Shown here in pieces: positions 21,992-26,608 of a stretch of 26,608 bases of DNA; position 1 is the stretch's first letter; each line of letters starts with the position of its first letter. Location of the stretch: the NCBI RefSeq assembly GCF_910584465.1, contig NZ_CAJUBK010000034.1, positions 1 through 26,608 of the forward strand, in the 5' to 3' direction. Source of the stretch: an uncultured Oscillibacter sp. GTDB taxonomy: Bacteria > Bacillota > Clostridia > Oscillospirales > Oscillospiraceae. The notes beneath the pieces are model-generated. The model was not told where the DNA came from, ran no database searches, and saw only the letters and a program-made list of their open reading frames with translations. The translations under genes and the position numbers were made by a program.

Positions 21992-22707
21992 GATATATCC
22001 TGATCGGACGGGGGCGGATGGGCCGCCTCCTCCAGGAGACCGCCCGGGCCGCCGGCGACGAGATCGAGGCCGCCTTCGGCCGGGACGACCTGGACCGGCT
22101 GGGGAAGCTGGGGAAGGCCGCCGACGTGGTCATCGACTTCTCCCGGCCCGAGGCCCTGCCGGAGATCGCCTCCTACGTCCGCCGCACCGGCACGCCCCTG
22201 CTCTCCGGCACCACCGGCTTCTCCGCCGCCCAGATGCGGCAGCTGGAGGGGCTGGGGACCGCCGCCCCCGTGCTGTGGGCGGCCAACTTCTCCCTGGGGA
22301 TGGCGGTGCTGTACCGGGCCCTGGCGCAGGTCTCCGGCGTGCTGCGGCCGGATTTCGACATCGAGCTCATCGAGGCCCACCACAATCAGAAGGAGGACGC
22401 CCCCAGCGGCTCGGCCAAGCTGCTGCTGGAGGCCGTCGACCCCCGGCATGAGGCCCGCCTGGTCTATGGCCGGGAGGGGATCACCGGCAAACGGCCCAGG
22501 GACGAGATCGGCGTCCACGCCCTCCGGGGCGGCACCGCCGCGGGGACCCACACCGTCCATTTCTTCGGCCCCGACGAGGAGCTGGAGTTCACCCACCGCG
22601 CGGCCAGCCGCCAGATCTTCGTCAACGGCGCGCTGCACATGGCCCGGCTGCTGCCGGGGAAGCCCAACGGGACTTACGACCTGCAGAAGATCCTGTTCGG
22701 GGAGTGA
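21988..22707 (+). CDS. dapB: 4-hydroxy-tetrahydrodipicolinate reductase
   Basis: A 239-residue NAD(P)H-dependent reductase making tetrahydrodipicolinate. The Rossmann loop is GRGRMG (7-12), the active site EAHHNQKEDAPSGSAK (H131, H132, K135) at about 129-144, with LLSGTTGFS near residue 71. It is shorter than the 267-273 residues of Bacillus and E. coli enzymes, lacking part of the N-terminal domain, as in many clostridia. The start is GTG, four bases overlapping dapA, with GAGGAGG upstream; no suitable ATG exists. Confidence 0.95.
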   Translation: MRYILIGRGRMGRLLQETARAAGDEIEAAFGRDDLDRLGKLGKAADVVIDFSRPEALPEIASYVRRTGTPLLSGTTGFSAAQMRQLEGLGTAAPVLWAANFSLGMAVLYRALAQVSGVLRPDFDIELIEAHHNQKEDAPSGSAKLLLEAVDPRHEARLVYGREGITGKRPRDEIGVHALRGGTAAGTHTVHFFGPDEELEFTHRAASRQIFVNGALHMARLLPGKPNGTYDLQKILFGE

Positions 22708-22746
22708 GCCCCTTTTGAAAGGGCGCGGCCAAGCGGGCCCGCTCCG

Positions 22747-22771
22747 GCCGTCCGGCGGCATGCCGGGCGGC
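22747..22771 (+). other. Intercistronic stem-loop between dapB and dapH
   Basis: GCCG-T-CCGGC pairs with GCCGG-G-CGGC round loop GGCAT, a 10-bp stem in the 94-base gap. GCCCCTTTTGAAAGGGC at 22708 forms a second small stem. There is no U-tract, so read-through into dapH is expected; the stems may partition expression. Confidence 0.5.
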
Positions 22772-22801
22772 GGCACAGATCGATCATTGAGGAGGGTCTT
22801 T

Positions 22802-23497
22802 ATGAACGCCCAGGAGATCATCGACTATATCGCGAACTCGGAGAAGAAGACTCCGGTCAAGCTCTACGTCAACACCACCGCCCCCGTGGACTTCGGCTCC
22901 GCCACGGTCTTCGGCTCCGGGGGCAGCTTCACGGTCTTCGGCGACTGGGCCGAGCTCCGGCCCATCCTGGAGGCCCAGCGGGAGAAGATCTGCGACCTCG
23001 TCGTCGAGAACGACCGCCGGAACTCCGGCGTGCCCCTGCTGGACATGAAGGACGTCAAGGCCCGCATCGAGCCAGGTGCCATCATCCGGGAGAAGGTGGA
23101 GATCGGCGAGGGGGCCGTCATCATGATGGGGGCCGTCATCAACATCGGGGCCGTGGTCGGCAGGGGCACCATGATCGACATGGGGGCCGTGCTGGGCGGC
23201 CGGGCCACCGTGGGCGAGCGCTGCCACATCGGCGCGGGGGCCGTGCTGGCCGGCGTGGTGGAGCCCGCCTCCGCCACCCCCGTCGTCGTGGAGGACGGCG
23301 TGCTGGTGGGCGCCAACGCCGTGGTCATCGAGGGGGTGCGCATCGGCCAAAACGCCGTGGTCGCCGCCGGGGCCGTCGTCATCGAGGACGTGCCCGCCAA
23401 TGCCGTGGTCGCCGGGAGCCCCGCGAGGATCGTCAAAATGAAGGACGAGAAGACCGAGGGCAAGACCGCCCTGGTGGACGCGCTGCGCAGGCTGTAA
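22802..23497 (+). CDS. dapH: Tetrahydrodipicolinate N-acetyltransferase
   Basis: A 231-residue left-handed beta-helix acetyltransferase that transfers acetyl from acetyl-CoA to tetrahydrodipicolinate. Residues 1-85 are the family-specific N-terminal domain (MNAQEIIDYIANSEKKTPVK, then DVKARIEPGAIIR). Residues about 88-205 are a run of hexapeptide repeats, including IGEGAVIMMGAVINIGA and MIDMGAVLGGRATVG, with the acetyltransferase loop VVEPASATPV near residue 152. The Bacillus DapH is 236 residues. GAGGAGG precedes ATG. It defines the acetylated variant of the diaminopimelate route and pairs logically with the divergent deacetylase. Confidence 0.95.
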   Translation: MNAQEIIDYIANSEKKTPVKLYVNTTAPVDFGSATVFGSGGSFTVFGDWAELRPILEAQREKICDLVVENDRRNSGVPLLDMKDVKARIEPGAIIREKVEIGEGAVIMMGAVINIGAVVGRGTMIDMGAVLGGRATVGERCHIGAGAVLAGVVEPASATPVVVEDGVLVGANAVVIEGVRIGQNAVVAAGAVVIEDVPANAVVAGSPARIVKMKDEKTEGKTALVDALRRL

Positions 23498-23506
23498 CAA
23501 GATCTC

Positions 23507-23552
23507 AAAAAAGCGGGAGACCGTCCGGGCCGTCAAGCCCCGGGCGGTCTCC
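23507..23552 (-). terminator. Terminator between convergent dapH and lysA
   Basis: GGAGACCG-T-CCGGG (23516-23529) pairs with CCCGG-G-CGGTCTCC (23539-23552), 14 bp. On the minus strand it is followed by UUUUUU (23507-23512), eight bases past the lysA stop. On the plus strand only TCATCTCT follows, so it is stronger for lysA. Confidence 0.85.
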
Positions 23553-23559
23553 TCATCTC

Positions 23560-24819
23560 TCACCAGACCAGTGTCGCGAAATAGTCCTCCAGCGTCTCCG
23601 CCCGGCGGATCATCTCCACGGAGCCGTCCTCCCGGAGGAGCAGCTCCGCCGAGCGGAGCTTGCCGTTGTAGTTGTATCCCATGGAAGCTCCATGGGCCCC
23701 GGTGTCGTGGATCGCCAGCAGGTCCCCCCGGTCGATCTTGGGGAGCATCCGGTCCACGGCGAACTTATCGTTGTTCTCGCAGAGGCTCCCCACCACATCG
23801 TATACGTGGCCGCAGGGGGCGCCCTCTTTCCCGCAGACGCTGATATGGTGGTACGCGCCGTACATGGCGGGGCGCAGCAGGTCGCAGGCACAGGCGTCCA
23901 CGCCGATATATTCCTTGTAGATGTGCTTTTCATGGATGGCCCGGGTGATCAGATGGCCGTAGGGGGCCAGCATGTAGCGGCCCAGCTCCGTGTACAGGGA
24001 CACGTCCCCCATCCCGGCGGGGACCAGGATCTCCTCGTAAGCCTGCCGGACCCCCTCGCCGATGGCGGCGATGTCGGTCTCCGGCTCCTCCGGGCGGTAA
24101 GGCACGCCGATGCCGCCGGAGAGGTCGATGAAGCCCACATGGCACCCGGTCTCCTCCTGCAGCTCCGCCGCCAGGCGGAAGAGGATGCGGGCCAGGGCGG
24201 GGTAATACTCATTGGACAGCGTATTGGAGGCCAGGAAGGCATGGATGCCGAACTCCTTGGCCCCCAGGGCCTTCAGCCGCCGGAACGCCTCGGCGATCTG
24301 AGGGCGGGTCATGCCGTACTTGGCCTCGCCGGGGTTGTCCATCACCTGGACGCTGTCCCGGCTCTCCCCCAGGGTGAAGACGCCGCCGGGGTTGTAGCGG
24401 CAGCAAATCTTCTCCGGGATCCTCCCCACGGCCTCCAGCAGGGTGTCGATCAGGGTGATGTCGTCCAGGTTGACGATGCCCCCCAGGCGGACGGCCGTCC
24501 GGAACTCCTCCTCCGTGGTGTTGTTGGAGGAGAACACGATCCCATCCTCCCCCGTGATGCCGCAGCGCTCCGCCATCACCAGCTCCGCCACGGAGGAGCA
24601 GTCGCAGCCGCAGCCCTCCTCGTGGAGGATCTTCAGGATAGCGGGGGTCGGGGTGGCCTTGACGGCGAAATACTCCCGGTAGCCGGGATCCCAGGCGAAG
24701 GCGGCCTTCAGGCGGCGGGCGTTCTCCCGGATGCCCTTCTCGTCGTAGATGTGGAACGGCGTGGGATACTGGGCGGCGATGGCCTCCAGCTGGTCTTTCG
24801 TGACGAAGGGTGTTTTCAT
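23560..24819 (-). CDS. lysA: Diaminopimelate decarboxylase-family enzyme
   Basis: A 419-residue fold-type III PLP decarboxylase, expected to convert meso-diaminopimelate to lysine. The PLP lysine K54 is in YFAVKATPTP; FSSNNTT, FIDLSGGIGVPY near residue 235, the ELGRYM loop, and GSLCENNDKFA with the cross-subunit active-site cysteine are present. ATG 24819 is favoured over 24837 because GAGG lies at a usable distance and the protein then starts as family members do. The ribosome-binding site is weak. It converges on dapA-dapB-dapH, which supports the substrate; other decarboxylases of this fold are less likely. Confidence 0.92.
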   Translation of the reverse strand: MKTPFVTKDQLEAIAAQYPTPFHIYDEKGIRENARRLKAAFAWDPGYREYFAVKATPTPAILKILHEEGCGCDCSSVAELVMAERCGITGEDGIVFSSNNTTEEEFRTAVRLGGIVNLDDITLIDTLLEAVGRIPEKICCRYNPGGVFTLGESRDSVQVMDNPGEAKYGMTRPQIAEAFRRLKALGAKEFGIHAFLASNTLSNEYYPALARILFRLAAELQEETGCHVGFIDLSGGIGVPYRPEEPETDIAAIGEGVRQAYEEILVPAGMGDVSLYTELGRYMLAPYGHLITRAIHEKHIYKEYIGVDACACDLLRPAMYGAYHHISVCGKEGAPCGHVYDVVGSLCENNDKFAVDRMLPKIDRGDLLAIHDTGAHGASMGYNYNGKLRSAELLLREDGSVEMIRRAETLEDYFATLVW

Positions 24820-24864
24820 AAGACGGCCTCGAATCATTCGTAAGATCGGGATAGACACCTTTAT

Positions 24865-24892
24865 ATTATGTCCGCAAACGCTTAAAAGTCAA
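24865..24892 (-). promoter_or_regulatory. Promoter of lysA
   Basis: On the minus strand TTGACT (24887-24892) and CATAAT (24865-24870) are 16 bases apart, five of six matches each, with a leader of about 40 bases. lysA would thus be transcribed independently of the structured region upstream. Confidence 0.75.
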
Positions 24893-25215
24893 GGGATCTG
24901 ACGGAAAATGGCGATCTGCACGGCATCCCCTCCGGCGGGAGGGCGGATCTTATACAACTTTCCCTCCCCTCTCCCCGCGCGTGTCCGGGAGGAAGCTCCC
25001 GGCACGCCGTCTCTCCGAAAAACGTCCGCAGCACCGGAGGACCGGACGCCTCATAAGGAAGGCCCTGTCCCCTCGCCGGTCCGGATCGGACCGGGCGCCG
25101 TCCGGCCGCGGCCAAGGCCAGGGGAGGCATGACCGGGCGCTCGTCCTGCCGGACGCGTCCAGGGAGCGGCCGGACGGTCTCCGAAGATGATACGAGCCTG
25201 CCGGCGTCCCGCCGC
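24893..25215. other. Non-coding, hairpin-rich intergenic region between lysA and 4hbD
   Basis: No convincing gene is seen here; frames on both strands look like random GC-rich translation. It holds GCGTG-CCGGGAG / CTCCCGG-CACGC (24979-25007, one bulge), CGTCCG/CGGACG (25023-25048) with a U-run on the minus strand, CCGGTCCG-GAT-CGGACCGG (25076-25094), and a long-range pairing of CCGTCCGGCC (25098-25107) with GGCCGGACGG (25168-25177). GCTCGT/ACGAGC (near 25138 and 25192) can close a further domain. This could be a structured RNA or decayed sequence; I cannot match a known family. Confidence 0.5.
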
Positions 25216-25249
25216 AAAAAGGCAGGTCCCGATCCACGGGACCTGCCTT
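25216..25249 (-). terminator. Terminator of the 4-hydroxybutyrate dehydrogenase gene
   Basis: A 13-bp stem (25219-25231 with 25237-25249) round loop ATCCA, followed on the minus strand by a U-run from the A-tract at 25216-25220. It begins 19 bases past the stop codon. Confidence 0.9.
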
Positions 25250-25268
25250 GCCGGTCGAAACGCTGCTC

Positions 25269-26456
25269 TCAGAAGCACTTGCGGTAGATGGCTTCCTCGC
25301 TCTCCAGGTCGAAGGGATAATAAGCGTTGGTCATCAGGCGCTGCTGGTTGGCCTCCACGCTCTGGGGGAACTTCTTGAAGTCCTCCTCGGTGAAGCCGCA
25401 GTCCCGCAGGGGCCGCAGGGGCAGGATGCGCTGCAGCAGGGCGTTCATCTCGGAGATGGCGTCCTTCGCCTCGCAGCCCAGGATCCCGGCCACCAGATCC
25501 TTGAAGCGCATGATCTCGCCATCGGGATCCTTCTCATCGTAGTAGTCCATGATGGCGCCGAAGAGCATGTAGTTGCTCTCGCCGTGGGCCACGTGATAGG
25601 TGCCGCCCAGGGGGAAGCTCATGCCGTGGACGGGGCCGCAGCCGGCTTTCAGGAAGGCGATGCCCGCGTAGAAGCTGGCGGTGACGAACTCGTCCAGATA
25701 CTCGAAGCGGGCGTCCTGGCCCTTCTCGTCGATCAGCTTGAAGCCCTTGAGGATCATGTCCATGGCCTTCTCGCTGAAGAGCTCGCTGGTCATGGTCTTG
25801 CGGTGGGGGCTCAGGAAGGACTCGGTGGCGTGGACCAGGGCGTCGATGGCGGAGCAGGCGAAGGGCTTGTAGGGCAGGGTCTTGATGAGGTCGGGGATCA
25901 GGCAGACCTTGTTGGGGATGATGTCGTCGGACACCAGGCCCAGCTTGGTCTCGCCGCCGGTCAGCACGCCGTCCTTCTCGTCCTTGACGATGGCCACGGA
26001 GATGTTCGTGCACTCGGAGCCCGTACCGCAGGTGGTGGGGATGGCGATGACGTCCTTCTCGTGCTGGACGGGGAAGCGCTTGAAGTACAGGTCATGCACG
26101 GTGTTGGGCCGCTTGCAGCCCAGGAGCTTGCAAAGGTCCATGATCGCGCCGCCGCCCACGGCGATGACCCGGTCATAGCTCTCGTAGGGGATGGCGTCGT
26201 ACATGGTCTGGATCATGGCCTCGGAGGGCTCGCCCGCGCCGAACTTCTCCTGGAACACGAACTGGCACTTGAGGCCCAGCTCCTTCATGAACGGCGTGTA
26301 GATGAACTCGTTGGTCAGCACCACGTCCCGCTCGTTCAGCTTGAACTCCTCCGCCATGGCGGCGAAGGTGTCGAACTTGTACACGGTGGGGGCAAAGATA
26401 ATCTCCCGCTTATCGGCCATCAGAGCGGCGGAAAAAGCGTCCATTTTCTGAGCCAT
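25269..26456 (-). CDS. 4hbD: 4-hydroxybutyrate dehydrogenase (iron-containing alcohol dehydrogenase family)
   Basis: A 395-residue group III alcohol dehydrogenase, expected to interconvert succinate semialdehyde and 4-hydroxybutyrate with NAD(H). Nucleotide-binding motifs GGGAIMD (101-107) and GTGSE (144-148) and metal ligands D205, H209, H277, H291 are present. Segments such as YKFDT, LTNEF, FQEKFGAGEPS and the late NQQRL-x2-N-x2-YPF resemble the Clostridium kluyveri enzyme, better than the butanol or propanediol dehydrogenases. AAAAAGGAG precedes ATG at a slightly long distance. No coenzyme A-transferase or dehydratase partner lies in view. It supports a succinate-to-butyrate or aminobutyrate route. 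Confidence 0.87.
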   Translation of the reverse strand: MAQKMDAFSAALMADKREIIFAPTVYKFDTFAAMAEEFKLNERDVVLTNEFIYTPFMKELGLKCQFVFQEKFGAGEPSEAMIQTMYDAIPYESYDRVIAVGGGAIMDLCKLLGCKRPNTVHDLYFKRFPVQHEKDVIAIPTTCGTGSECTNISVAIVKDEKDGVLTGGETKLGLVSDDIIPNKVCLIPDLIKTLPYKPFACSAIDALVHATESFLSPHRKTMTSELFSEKAMDMILKGFKLIDEKGQDARFEYLDEFVTASFYAGIAFLKAGCGPVHGMSFPLGGTYHVAHGESNYMLFGAIMDYYDEKDPDGEIMRFKDLVAGILGCEAKDAISEMNALLQRILPLRPLRDCGFTEEDFKKFPQSVEANQQRLMTNAYYPFDLESEEAIYRKCF

Positions 26457-26500
26457 AATGAATCAGTCTCCTTTTTCGATCTTGTTCTTCGATCTCGCTG

Positions 26501-26607
26501 TGCCCGGCCCTGCCGGGCAAACGCTGGTCTCCTAGTATCCTCTGCCGCTGCGTGGCAGATACGCAGGGGCTCTGCCCCTGCACCCCGCAAGCCTTTGGAA
26601 AGGCTTG
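26501..26607. repeat. Cluster of four hairpins upstream of 4hbD, repeat-like
   Basis: Four stems lie nearly end to end: TGCCCGGC/GCCGGGCA (26501-26519), GTATC...TGCC/GGCA.GATAC (26535-26562), GCAGGGGC/GCCCCTGC (26563-26581) and CAAGCCTT/AAGGCTTG (26588-26607). The GCAGGGGC and CAAGCCTT type is the style of dispersed repeats I associate with GC-rich gut clostridia; only one copy is in this window, so repetition is inferred. The promoter of 4hbD is not evident and may lie upstream of the window. Confidence 0.5.
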
Positions 26608-26608
26608 A

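Noticed and set aside
24893..25215. Second lysine riboswitch controlling lysA
   Set aside because: I could not find the GATAGAGG / GCGCTATC closing strands or other L-box segments on either strand, and a good lysA promoter lies downstream of the structured part.

Overview
The window is GC-rich DNA, dense in genes, with AAGGAGG-type ribosome-binding sites and sigma-A-like promoters. The spore-maturation pair spmA-spmB, an AbrB regulator, a meso-diaminopimelate pathway of the acetylated type and a 4-hydroxybutyrate dehydrogenase point to an endospore-forming anaerobic Firmicute, most likely a GC-rich gut clostridium of the Oscillospiraceae. That placement is inferred from gene content; no rRNA or tRNA gene is present.

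Layout. 142-1244 (-): spmA-spmB. 1392-1643 (+): AbrB with a four-cysteine tail, followed by a strongly structured non-coding stretch and a 19-bp terminator stem. 1855-10940 (-): one histidine operon in the order hisZG (fused), hisD, hisC, hisB, hisH, flavin-binding protein, hisA, hisF, cysteine-rich unknown, hisIE, hisJ. Every step from PRPP to histidine is covered, and two genes of no known histidine role are embedded in it. 11177-12541 (-): class II fumarase. 12603-12821: five consecutive stem-loops, one belonging to a ~100-bp element whose second copy opens the window. 12824-15859 (-): lipoprotein, MBOAT acyltransferase and DHHW/AlgX-like protein, an envelope O-acylation module. 16018-17055 (+): threonine aldolase, whose promoter overlaps the divergent lipoprotein promoter. 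17112-19410 (-): KtrB and KtrA potassium uptake, then a 60-residue unknown. 19549-24819: diaminopimelate/lysine region, with an M20 deacetylase (-), a lysine riboswitch and terminator, dapA-dapB-dapH (+), and convergent lysA (-). 25269-26456 (-): 4-hydroxybutyrate dehydrogenase, preceded by a hairpin-rich repeat region at the window end.

Function. Most of the window is biosynthetic housekeeping: histidine, and diaminopimelate for peptidoglycan, spore dipicolinate and lysine. The aminotransferase and epimerase of the acetylated diaminopimelate route are not here and must lie elsewhere. Fumarase and 4-hydroxybutyrate dehydrogenase fit a succinate/butyrate fermentation.

I saw no CRISPR array, phage gene, insertion sequence or clearly undescribed multi-gene system. 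The most unusual items are the two-copy hairpin element with compensatory stem changes, the structured RNA candidate after abrB, the two orphan genes in the his operon, and the structured ~320-bp intergenic region upstream of lysA.
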